From CAVXXB01 sp963765585 (GTDB taxonomy: Bacteria; Calditrichota; Calditrichia; JAJRVZ01): a stretch of 64,000 nucleotides of DNA. Positions 20,270-28,496 of this stretch are shown piece after piece. The translations under genes were made by a program, and so were the position numbers. The stretch is from assembly GCA_963765585.1 (NCBI GenBank), contig CAVXXB010000004.1:1-64000 (forward strand), given 5' to 3'. How positions within the stretch are numbered: position 1 is the stretch's first letter; every line of letters starts with the position of its first letter. The notes beneath the pieces were generated by a model. That model had not been told where the DNA came from, searched no databases, and saw only the letters and a list, made by a program, of their open reading frames with translations.

Positions 20270-21729
20270 ATGAATAAAATAAGTATAATTCTATTTATCG
20301 CGATAATCATAACTTCATGTGTGCAGCAGCAAAGTGAAAAGCAGAAAGCCAAGGTATTTTCGGTCGAGGGGAAGAAAGTTACAATTTATACATCAGCATA
20401 TAGTACAGATATGAGACTGAGTAATTCAGGAACTCTGCAATTCGAAAATGCAACTCAGCCAAAGGAATCTGAAGTGGCTGTTTTTGTAAATCCAAAAAAA
20501 CAGTTTCAGTCTTTCCTTGGCATCGGCGGTGCCATTACCGATGCATCGGCTGAAGTTTTCGCAGCACTTCCGGAAGAAAAACAAGAAGAACTACTTAACG
20601 CCTACTACAGCAAAGAAGAGGGTATCGGTTACACGTTGCTGCGTGTACCCATACATAGTTGTGATTTCAGCAGTGCCAGTTTTACATATATTGAAGAAGG
20701 CGATAAAGATTTAAAAACTTTTAGCATCGAACATGACCTGGAGTACAAAATTCCCTTAATTAAAAAGGCGATTACAGCTGCCGGCGGTCAATTAGTGCTA
20801 TATGCCAGTCCATGGAGCCCGCCTGCTTTTATGAAAAGCAATAATAATATGCTTCAGGGCGGAACGTTGCTTCCGGAGTATTTTCAGTCCTGGGCCAACT
20901 ATTTCGTTAAGTTTATCAAGGCCTATGAAAAGGAAGGTATCCCCGTTTGGGGAATTACAATCCAGAATGAACCAATGGCGACTCAAACCTGGGAATCATG
21001 CATATATACCGCTGAAGAGGAAAGAGATTTTCTTAAAAACTACCTTGGCCCTACCCTTGAGAAGGCCGGTATGGGAGATAAGAAAATTATTGTCTGGGAT
21101 CATAACAGAGATTTGATTAATCACCGGGCAAACACGATTTTCGGAGATCCGGAACTGCAAAATATGCCTGGGGACTCGGCTTTCACTGGTATGAAACATG
21201 GGCGGGCGGGAAGCCTATGTTCAGTAATCTGGATTTGGTAAAAGAATCTTTTCCTGATAAAAAACTGATTTTCACCGAGGGATGTGCTGAAAGGTTTATA
21301 GAAGGAAGATACCAGGCATGGGATAACGGTGAAAGATACGGCCGGAATATGATAAATGACTTTAACCGCGGAACCGTGGGTTGGACAGACTGGAATATCT
21401 TACTTGATCAAAGAGGCGGGCCAAACCATGTAGGAAATTTCTGTTTCGCGCCGATGCATGGAGACATAAATACCGGTGAATTGATATACACGCCATCATA
21501 TTATTTCATAGGCCATTTTTCAAAATTTATACGTCCCCATGCAAAACGCGTTAGTACCGCCCCGAGCAGAAGCCATCTGATGGCCACATCGTTTCTTAAT
21601 CCCAATGGGCAAATGGCAACAGTAGTTATGAATGAGAACGATTTTGAAATTACGTATAAATTAATTGTTGCTAATAAGCAAACAACAGTAAAAATCTTGC
21701 CGAGATCAATTCAAACACTGGTTTACTAA
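20270..21729 (+). CDS. GH30-family glycoside hydrolase lipoprotein, one frameshift
   Basis: Glucosylceramidase-like GH30 enzyme. The ATG at 20270 is preferred: GAAGGGG lies just upstream and it opens directly into a lipoprotein signal with Cys17 (IIITSC). Visible motifs are GIGGAITDASAEVF (~70), GYTLLRVPIHSCDFS, YASPWSPPAFMK, ITIQNEP (general acid/base Glu) and, in the second frame, LIFTEGC (nucleophile Glu). A base change in the GGGG run near 21170 splits the protein; the expected FHWYETWAGGKPMFSN runs across the junction. C-terminal beta domain ends ILPRSIQTLVY. Likely beta-glycosidase acting outside the inner membrane. Confidence 0.88.
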
Positions 21730-22068
21730 TTCATGTTATTTAATCATCATAAATTTTGGACGGGATAACAGGATATTTTTTAAAATGAATATATAAATAA
21801 TAAAATGTTATCCTGTCTAAGAGCAACTCTCATAGTAGCAAAATGATACCCGGACATGGCATTTAAAATATTGCGATATATTTATATCTAAATTATTTAA
21901 GATTACTTTATTATGAATTGCACGCCGATTACACGGATTATGCTGATTTAATTTGTTTGTTAAAATTCTTTGCGTGCTTTGCATCATCTTCGCGTCGTTG
22001 CGGTTAGGTAGTCTGTGACTGGTGAAGTATTTTGTTTAGAGGATTGCCCTATGCTATGACAGATCAAT
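21730..22068. repeat. intergenic region with partial dispersed repeat (copy A2)
   Basis: Contains only the 3' half of the dispersed palindromic repeat at about 21963-22008 (TTCTTTGCGTGCTTTG, then TCGTTGCGGTTAGG). The rest is AT-rich with GATTACACGGATTATG text. It separates the convergent GH30 gene and the signalling operon. No gene or clear terminator seen. Confidence 0.55.
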
Positions 22069-23247
22069 CTATATACAATCCCTGAATTTCAAGACCAGGC
22101 AAGTTATATCATCACTCAAAGACCGGTTGTCCGGATGTATTTGTCCAACCGATTTATAAATTTCATCCAGAATTTGTTCCGGTTCCTTTTGCCGGTGCTT
22201 AATCAGATTTCGCTTCAGGAAATGATCACTTACCGGTTTTTGATGCAAATCTGTCAGTTCGTTGAATCCATCTGTTGCAGTAAAAAAAATATCACCGGGA
22301 TGCATTTTCTCCTGGTATAATTGATATTCTGCATCCTCAAGCACGCCCAGGACAATGTCTTCTGCCTGATCAAGAATTTGCATCGATCCGTCGGATCGTA
22401 CAATTATTGGATAAGTATGTCCACCATTTGTGTATATAAGTTCCCCGGAGTTCAGGTCCAAAATACCATAAAGAATGGCAATGAACATTGAGGGATCACT
22501 CTCTGAAACGAGCACCTGATTCAATTCTTTGAGACAAACAGCCGGATTATCTCCCCTTATTGCAATTGCTTTAAAAAGTGTTCGGCTGACAGCCATAAAT
22601 ATTGCCGCCGGAATCCCTTTTGATGCCACATCACCAATTACGAATCCCAGATGTCTGTCATCCAGCATAAAATAGTCAAAAAAATCTCCGCCCACTTTTT
22701 GAGCTGCCTGATTGCGGCCTGCAATGGCATAGTTTAGATTTGGAGTATCAGAAATGTTTTTTGGTATAATTGAACTTTGAATATTCCTGGCTACATCCAA
22801 TTCATGTTCAATTCCCACAAGATCTTCATAATCGTTTACTTTTTCCTGTAATACTTTTGCGGCGGATACAGCCTTTTGGATGGTTGCATCAAGATCATTT
22901 AAGATTAATGGTTTGGGTATAAAATCAAACACCCCATTATGCATGGCCATGCGAACCCAATGTGGCTCACAATTTTCCGAAATGACAACGACCTTGAGTA
23001 ATGGATACTCTTTGTGAAGTTGCGGTAACAAGGCAGCATTATTTTGATCCGGCTCATCAAGATCAACAAGCAGGGCATCTAAACCGGAGTCGGCTGCCAG
23101 GGCGTCAATTATATCCTGGCTATCCTGAAAATATACAGGATTCATTTTCTGAGACAGTATTCGCCCAGAAATAATTGATCTGATTTCTTCTTTATTTGAG
23201 ACTATTCCAATTTTAGCAGTCGATTTAGTTTTCATGGAATTGTTCAC
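22069..23247 (-). CDS. response regulator with SpoIIE-type PP2C phosphatase domain (RsbU-like)
   Basis: Two-domain signalling phosphatase. An N-terminal receiver (residues ~10-130) has the phospho-acceptor Asp in LLVDLDEPD and the lysine in FDFIPKPL. A short coiled linker leads to a PP2C/SpoIIE domain: RNIQSSIIPK, KVGGDFFDYF (metal Asp), GFVIGDVASKGIPAA, YTNGGHTYP, FFTATDGF and SLSDDITCLVL. It should dephosphorylate a phosphorylated STAS protein, most simply the one encoded at 24139-24471. Its ATG overlaps the patatin stop (ATGA at 23244-23247), indicating translational coupling. Confidence 0.9.
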   Translation of the reverse strand: MNNSMKTKSTAKIGIVSNKEEIRSIISGRILSQKMNPVYFQDSQDIIDALAADSGLDALLVDLDEPDQNNAALLPQLHKEYPLLKVVVISENCEPHWVRMAMHNGVFDFIPKPLILNDLDATIQKAVSAAKVLQEKVNDYEDLVGIEHELDVARNIQSSIIPKNISDTPNLNYAIAGRNQAAQKVGGDFFDYFMLDDRHLGFVIGDVASKGIPAAIFMAVSRTLFKAIAIRGDNPAVCLKELNQVLVSESDPSMFIAILYGILDLNSGELIYTNGGHTYPIIVRSDGSMQILDQAEDIVLGVLEDAEYQLYQEKMHPGDIFFTATDGFNELTDLHQKPVSDHFLKRNLIKHRQKEPEQILDEIYKSVGQIHPDNRSLSDDITCLVLKFRDCI

Positions 23248-24158
23248 GCACCTATCTTTTGTCGTTTATACCAGGCATCAATGGCAGATAAAATTTCTTC
23301 TTTTTTTTGTGACACCGCCTCTTCACCTGTTTTGATTATTCGGGGAATGGCATCCACCTCCCACATTTTGATGGTACGGTTAAATGGCACTTTAATCAGA
23401 ATGATTTCGTGATCGTGGAGATCAATTGACATGGCAATCTGATTCCTGATTTGTACACCGGATTGAATTTTATAAATATTATTAAATACCGAAAAGAACC
23501 GGCGCGGACTGGGATGTATCGGATCCTCAAAGATCACTGCAATCACCACATCTATCTGACGTTTCACCGCTTCTATAACTGGAAGAGATGATGTATAATA
23601 ACCATCTGCATACCATTTTCCATCGATATGAGCAGGGGGCAGGATGGGAAAAATAGCTCCGGATGCATACACCACATCGGCCAGAAGTCCTTTATCCATA
23701 ACTTTTCCCTGACCAGTATCAATATCCGTTACCTGTAAAAGTGTTTTTGGATTCAAATCCTCTAGCCGTTTGTCTTGAAAAACCTCACGGTATAATTGTT
23801 TAATTCTGTCAGGTTTTAAAAATCCGGATGTCTTATCAAACTTTCCGAACGGCAAATTATACATACCCAAAAAGGATCTGAAATCTTTCTGCGTAAAAAG
23901 ACGCTTTTGCACAAACAGTTTTGTTTTTTCACGTATTTCTTCTGTGGAAAATCCCGCGCCGATGGCGGCAGCCATGATCCCTCCGCCGCTGCAACCAATC
24001 ACCAGGTCCAGATCAATATTTTCGCGCTGCAACATTTCGAATACCGCAATGGAGGCAAAGGCCTTGATATTTCCGCTGGCCAGAACAACGCCCACTTTTG
24101 GACGATTATTGTTAGTTGGAACATCTCTGTTATTCAATTTAGATTGCGGCAAGGGCAT
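23244..24158 (-). CDS. patatin-like phospholipase
   Basis: Patatin-fold lipase/acyl hydrolase with a Ser-Asp dyad. VGVVLASGNIKAFASIAV is the oxyanion-hole region, IGCSGGG (the GxSxG elbow) carries the catalytic Ser, and WYADGYYTSSLP holds the catalytic Asp (DG motif). ATG at 24158 lies inside the end of the STAS gene with GGAGG immediately before it; an open frame extends to 24209 but carries no family sequence. Its position between a STAS antagonist and a SpoIIE phosphatase, with overlaps on both sides, suggests that membrane-lipid cleavage is the output of, or is coupled to, the partner switch. That link is inference. Confidence 0.85.
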   Translation of the reverse strand: MPLPQSKLNNRDVPTNNNRPKVGVVLASGNIKAFASIAVFEMLQRENIDLDLVIGCSGGGIMAAAIGAGFSTEEIREKTKLFVQKRLFTQKDFRSFLGMYNLPFGKFDKTSGFLKPDRIKQLYREVFQDKRLEDLNPKTLLQVTDIDTGQGKVMDKGLLADVVYASGAIFPILPPAHIDGKWYADGYYTSSLPVIEAVKRQIDVVIAVIFEDPIHPSPRRFFSVFNNIYKIQSGVQIRNQIAMSIDLHDHEIILIKVPFNRTIKMWEVDAIPRIIKTGEEAVSQKKEEILSAIDAWYKRQKIGA

Positions 24159-24471
24159 CCTCCCTGGTAGAATAGATCTCAAACAGATCCAAGAAACCTG
24201 AGATATCAAACACTTCTCTGATATGATCCTGTAGGTTGGTTAAAACGATTTTTCCGCTTTTGCGTCTGATCGTTTTAAGTGCCAGTAAAAACACACGTAA
24301 TATGGAACTGCTAATATAGTCCATATTCTGACAATCAATGATCAGTGAAACCGCCCCTTCGTCAATAATGGACATCAATTGTTGCTCAAAATCCTGGGCA
24401 GCCAGTGTGTCAAACCTGCCTTCTAAATGAAGCAAAACACCCTGGTCAATTATTTCCTTACGAATTTGCAT
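24139..24471 (-). CDS. STAS-domain anti-sigma factor antagonist (RsbV/SpoIIAA-like)
   Basis: Single STAS domain of 110 residues: HLEGRFDTLAAQDFEQQL at the N-terminus, then the phosphorylation region MDYISSSILRVFL with candidate Ser residues, and LTNLQDHIREVFDISGFLDLF. When dephosphorylated such proteins bind an RsbW-type kinase/anti-sigma factor. Both likely partners are adjacent: the phosphatases at 22069 and 24753, the latter with a fused RsbW-type domain. A purine-rich ribosome site (AAGGAAG) precedes ATG 24471. Its 3' end overlaps the patatin start by 20 bases. Confidence 0.9.
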   Translation of the reverse strand: MQIRKEIIDQGVLLHLEGRFDTLAAQDFEQQLMSIIDEGAVSLIIDCQNMDYISSSILRVFLLALKTIRRKSGKIVLTNLQDHIREVFDISGFLDLFEIYSTREDALAAI

Positions 24472-24502
24472 ACATCTTCCTTTACATCTTCAAGGTAGTG
24501 AA

Positions 24503-24769
24503 AAAATAACCACAGAGTACACGGAGTAAATTATTATTATTATTTATGTTAATGCTATTTCTAATCATCTCCCCTCTGTGATCTCTTATAAGATAACTCT
24601 CTTTATTCCTTCTTTTAATTTGTCAACATTAAAATTGATCAACAATCCGACTTTTAGATTTTCTGCTATCAGGAAGGATATTCTTTTCGAGTTCTCAGAG
24701 TTTTCCTCTGAGTGCTCTGTGGTTTCATCTTTTAATCCTGTCTTTCATTTTTTCATAGAACTTTTGACA
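24503..24769 (-). repeat. 267-bp CACAGAG element, copy B1
   Basis: On the - strand it runs from TGTCAAAAGTTCTATG through AACCACAGAGCACTCAGAGG to CTCCGTGTACTCTGTGGTTA. The same 267 bases recur on the + strand at 40666-40932 with few differences. The inner palindrome is AACCACAGAG...CTCTGTGGTT. It lies between the STAS gene and the phosphatase-kinase gene and overlaps the latter's last codons. Confidence 0.92.
24586..24744 (-). pseudogene. GxxExxY protein C-terminal remnant (copy 1)
   Basis: A 52-codon frame without a normal start ends SFLIAENLKVGLLINFNV then DKLKEGIKRVIL. That is the C-terminus of GxxExxY proteins (PD-(D/E)XK-like fold, PF13366), which end GLLINFNxxxLKxGIKR. The N-terminal part of the frame translates the CACAGAG palindrome (TTEHSEENSEN). 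The nuclease core is absent, so this is a remnant carried by the repeat. Confidence 0.75.
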
Positions 24770-26351
24770 CTACCATCTTCAATTCCAGTTTTAATACATT
24801 ATTGTTTCCATCCCGCTCATAACTAATATTATCCATATAATTATGGACGATCTGTAATCCCCATCCACCAATTTTACTCTGTTCCAGCGATGCTTTTTTT
24901 TCACCTGGCCTGTTAATAATTGGGTCAAACGGCTGACCATCATCTCTGATTTCGATATGCACAGTTCTGTCTGACATAGAAAAATGGATATGGATGTCAT
25001 GTTTATCAGTATCTGTATAGGCATAATTTATGATATTAGTAAACAATTCCTCCAGGGTAATATCCATTGCATGCCGCGTCGCAAAAACGAGATTATTCTT
25101 AGTACAAAACAGATTTATTTTTTTTTGTAAAACAACAAGTTGTTCAATATTATTCTCGAGTATAAAAGAAAATTGCTCATTCTGATCAGTCTCTGGGTCA
25201 TCTTGCTGCCGTTCCCTTACAAGTGCCAGCATGGTGATGTCATCCGATTGAACCGCGCCCGACGAAAAATCGGTTACAGCACTCACCACTTTCGTGACCA
25301 ACTGTTTGGGATCTGATATGTTTAGTTGTGAAAACATCTGCTCCAGGCGATCCTTGCCATACATTTTGTTCTCATTATTTGCGGCTTCGGTCACCCCGTC
25401 TGTGTATAAAAACAGTAATTCACCCGGATTTATCTCAATCCTATTACTATGATATTCAATATCCTCGTCGAATCCTAAAACCATGTCACCGGTCCCTGGC
25501 AGGCAATTTATCCGGCCATCCGCTTTTATCAGATAAGGCAAATTATGTCCGGCATTGCTGTATATAAATTCATTTGTTACCAGATTCAGGATGCCATAAA
25601 ATACGGTGGCAAACATAACCGATGGATTTTCTTTGCTAAGGGCTGAATTAACCTGGTTGAGGCAATTATCGGGAGATACTCCGGTTTTGGCACTCATTTT
25701 AATCAGGGACCGGGTCATGGCCATAAACAGCGCAGCCGGAATTCCCTTACCGGAGACATCACCTATGACGATGCCGATATGATTATTGTCAATTGTAAAG
25801 TAATCGTAAAAATCCCCGCCAATATTTCGGGTGGGGATCATGAGGGCGTGGATTTTACACCCGGGATATTCGGCATCTGATTGCGGCAGAATATAGTTTT
25901 GAACCTCGCCGGCAATTTCAAGATCTCGTTGCAGTGAAAGAAGTTTCTGTCTGGTTTTTGCTGAATTTAATCGGGAAAAAGACTGCTCAATCGCATTGTC
26001 AATAATATTTAGGAAATGCTTTCCATCGATTGGATAAGTTAAATAATCAAATATGCCCACATTCATTGCTTTTCGTGCAGAATCAAGTTGCCACTCATCA
26101 GCAATGATGATGATTCGAATATATGGATTGATTTTTTTTACATCGGTGATATTATTGAAGTCGGAATCACACATACTTTTGCCAATAATAACAGCACCAA
26201 ACTCCACATCTTCCCTTAAATATAAGAGCATTTCTGCGTGATTTGCGGCTGAAAAAATCTGGAAAGAGTAGGTCCCATTATGGTTATTAATCAGATCCTG
26301 AATATTCCGATTCTCTGCGACCACCAATAGTTTTCGTTTTTCTAATTCCAC
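24753..26351 (-). CDS. pseudo-receiver/SpoIIE phosphatase/RsbW-type kinase fusion
   Basis: Three domains in ~532 residues. The N-terminal receiver-like domain (~6-125) lacks the usual acceptor Asp (IIGKSM where LLD.xMP is expected). The PP2C/SpoIIE domain (~150-390) has PTRNIGGDFYDYF, GIVIGDVSGKGIPAALFM, YSNAGHNLPY, LLFLYTDGVTEA and QSDDITMLAL. The C-terminal HATPase_c_2 domain (~410-530) has LEELFTNIINYAY (N-box), IEIRDDGQPFDP (G1) and GGWGLQIVHNYMD. It thus joins the phosphatase and kinase/anti-sigma functions of a partner switch in one chain. Its last codons (SKVL-stop) lie in repeat B1. Confidence 0.9.
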   Translation of the reverse strand: MELEKRKLLVVAENRNIQDLINNHNGTYSFQIFSAANHAEMLLYLREDVEFGAVIIGKSMCDSDFNNITDVKKINPYIRIIIIADEWQLDSARKAMNVGIFDYLTYPIDGKHFLNIIDNAIEQSFSRLNSAKTRQKLLSLQRDLEIAGEVQNYILPQSDAEYPGCKIHALMIPTRNIGGDFYDYFTIDNNHIGIVIGDVSGKGIPAALFMAMTRSLIKMSAKTGVSPDNCLNQVNSALSKENPSVMFATVFYGILNLVTNEFIYSNAGHNLPYLIKADGRINCLPGTGDMVLGFDEDIEYHSNRIEINPGELLFLYTDGVTEAANNENKMYGKDRLEQMFSQLNISDPKQLVTKVVSAVTDFSSGAVQSDDITMLALVRERQQDDPETDQNEQFSFILENNIEQLVVLQKKINLFCTKNNLVFATRHAMDITLEELFTNIINYAYTDTDKHDIHIHFSMSDRTVHIEIRDDGQPFDPIINRPGEKKASLEQSKIGGWGLQIVHNYMDNISYERDGNNNVLKLELKMVVSKVL

Positions 26352-27132
26352 ATTTTAGTCAACGTTTATTGAGGGATATTAATTTCAGCGATCAGAGTTA
26401 CTATCGAAAAACAATAATGAAGTAAATCGAATCACTACCTCATCTGCAATTTTATTCACAATTTCATCATTTTTGAATTATCGTTCCCGGGATATTCCCG
26501 GGAACGTATTTTAAATTCTGCACGGTATCAGAATTTGAAATTTGATTTTTAGCAACTATGTACGAATTTTGACTAATTACTGACCATAATTTCATAATAC
26601 CTCAAGTTGATACATTATTTTCCGATTTTATATGCTGACTGATCCCGAACCAGGTTTGGAATGATGATCACGTCACTCCCGAAGAACGGGATTTTCAACC
26701 TGAATTTGCCTGCCCTGAACTAGATTCCGGGTTTCAGGGTCTCACTAATGATTTTGCATAACCCAATAATAAGGTATAAGAGAGGTAAAATGTCGGCAGC
26801 TGTAATTGTAAGTATACTGAACTGGTATAAAGGAGCGGGACTGGAGGCATCGAAAGTACAGGTGCTTCTTGCATTGGAATATGTTGTATCATATAATTAT
26901 CCACTTGATCTGTCATGCAATTTGGCCCTTCAATCTTATAAAAATTAAAAATTCGTATTTTTGGTTTTGATATTGTTTAGGATTTAGATATTCGGAATTA
27001 GGATTTCTATTCAATTGCATAAGTTTATGTAAAATAATGAGTTAGTGTAATTACATCATTTTTGGCCTGCCATTATTACTTAAGAAAAATCACACCCCGT
27101 CGAACATTATAGTAATAAAACCTTAAATTGCT
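26352..27132. other. intergenic region with hairpin and dispersed repeat text
   Basis: Contains a perfect inverted repeat at 26482-26506 (CGTTCCCGGGA, TAT loop, TCCCGGGAACG). A GTCACTCCCGAAG...GGGTTTCAGGGTCTCAC segment near 26675-26745 resembles the repeat near 43620-43705. A 66-codon frame at 26748-26948 has no recognisable content and is probably chance. Divergent promoters for the flanking genes should lie here but none is clear. Confidence 0.5.
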
Positions 27133-28239
27133 ATGTCAAAAATTACAAACTACAAAACACAATTCCTCTTTCTAACATTTGCATTAATTCAGATTCATTG
27201 TTCGCATCAAAAATTAGCCACACCGGTTTATCGTGTGGAGGATCCGGTAAAGGAAATCAATAGTGACATCATGGCCGGAAACTATATAGATGCCGGTTTA
27301 CCGGAGAAGAATTTGATAGCGCTCAATCCAGGTCATATTGTTTCAAAGCATGCGAGTTCATATTACGTCCTAAACCTGGTTTATATCAGTGAAACTGATT
27401 CACTTGTCATCGGCTTGGAAGATGAAATCCAACTTAGTTTTGATAAGAATATATTAAAGCTCAAACCCTTCAATGTACAAGTTACTGCAAATGAAACAGT
27501 TGCGTTTTATGAAATCGAACCTTTTGATCTGGTCGATATTTCAAATGCCACAAACGTCCGTGTTCTGATTTATGCTCAAAATCGAATTATTGATGGCCGG
27601 TTTACTCAGGATAATGTGCACAATTTTAAAAAATTTACCGCAAAGTATATCCTGGATTCCGATTTTAAACCGCAGCTACCGGAATTCGTCCCGGTTGAAA
27701 AGTGGGGTTTTATCAGTGCCGGGGGTGGCACAGGTTATGAATTCTGGTTGGGCAGATATCTGAATCTTTTTCAACAAAAAAAGAGTGCTTTCAGAGAATA
27801 CCTTTCTGTCGGTGCCGGATTTTCAGGTTTTGATTATGAAGTTCTGGGTATTCGTCAATCCTGGATTGATGATCCCGAAAATCCCATGGATTCAGTTCTG
27901 GCAGTATACTACTGGCAGGATGAGTATAATACGGACTACTACCCCTATCTCGGTGTAATGTATGGCATATCAAATAACAAAATTATAAAAAACTGGTCTG
28001 TAGAATTGGGTATCACACTCCAGTATTTCTTTCTGCCCGAATGGCAGGGTGAGGTGGATAGCATCTATATTGCTGAAAAGGGTGATTACTATGCAACAAA
28101 GCAGTACCAATTGGTGCAAGGGAATCTGTTTGATGGGTTCTCAGCCGGAATATTTTTACAAATTGGCGGCATCTGGGGCAGGATAAATACAAAAAAATCC
28201 TGGGCGGCTGGTTTGTCTTTACCTCTCCCTTGGTGGTAA
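27133..28239 (+). CDS. uncharacterised exported protein, possibly outer-membrane associated
   Basis: Not recognised. 368 residues with an N-terminal hydrophobic signal (about 10-24, FLFLTFALIQIHC; the Cys could be a poor lipobox). The first half is beta-rich and hydrophilic (YYVLNLVYISETDSLVIG, DEIQLSFDK). The second half alternates glycine/aromatic segments typical of barrel strands (GFISAGGGTGYEFWLG, YLSVGAGFSGFDYEV, YPYLGVMYGIS, WSVELGITLQYFF, FSAGIFLQIGGIWG) and ends AGLSLPLPWW. ATG 27133 is the first start in frame. It stands alone, with long intergenic regions on both sides. Confidence 0.6.
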   Translation: MSKITNYKTQFLFLTFALIQIHCSHQKLATPVYRVEDPVKEINSDIMAGNYIDAGLPEKNLIALNPGHIVSKHASSYYVLNLVYISETDSLVIGLEDEIQLSFDKNILKLKPFNVQVTANETVAFYEIEPFDLVDISNATNVRVLIYAQNRIIDGRFTQDNVHNFKKFTAKYILDSDFKPQLPEFVPVEKWGFISAGGGTGYEFWLGRYLNLFQQKKSAFREYLSVGAGFSGFDYEVLGIRQSWIDDPENPMDSVLAVYYWQDEYNTDYYPYLGVMYGISNNKIIKNWSVELGITLQYFFLPEWQGEVDSIYIAEKGDYYATKQYQLVQGNLFDGFSAGIFLQIGGIWGRINTKKSWAAGLSLPLPWW

Positions 28240-28244
28240 ATCGA

Positions 28245-28496
28245 ATTTTCTTTTAATTCTCGCAGAGACGCAAAGACGCAGAGAAAATAATTAGGGATTA
28301 GAAATTAGGAATGAGAAATGAAAAAAATGCTTGACAAGTTTAGATAGGCAGGCAAGATTCTTGTACCTTGTACCTTGTACCTTGTACCTTGTACCTTGTA
28401 CCTTGCATCCAGCATCAAAGATTTCTCCACATTTATTTGCCCCGTCTCTTCATAGCTTCTAAATTCATATCTTCGACATTTATCAGGAATATAAGT
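28245..28496. repeat. intergenic repeats: CGCAGAGACG tract and GTACCTT octamers
   Basis: A CTCGCAGAGACGCAAAGACG tract at 28258-28289 belongs to the CACAGAG/GCAGAG class. At 28362-28407 the 8-mer CTTGTACC is repeated about six times, followed by GCATCCAGCATC. An open frame from 28368 translates this tract (LVPCTLYLVPC) but it is upstream of the true signal peptide. Confidence 0.7.

Noticed and set aside
24578..24826. 82-residue ORF with a close relative at 40627-40857, as a conserved gene pair
   Set aside because: Both are opposite-strand shadows of the duplicated 267-bp element; similarity reflects DNA duplication, and the sense strand has the GxxExxY remnant.
26748..26948. 66-residue ORF
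   Set aside because: No recognisable motif, no ribosome site, lies in repeat-like intergenic DNA.
28368..28496. N-terminal extension of the M14 peptidase
   Set aside because: It translates octamer repeat DNA and precedes a clear signal peptide starting at 28497.
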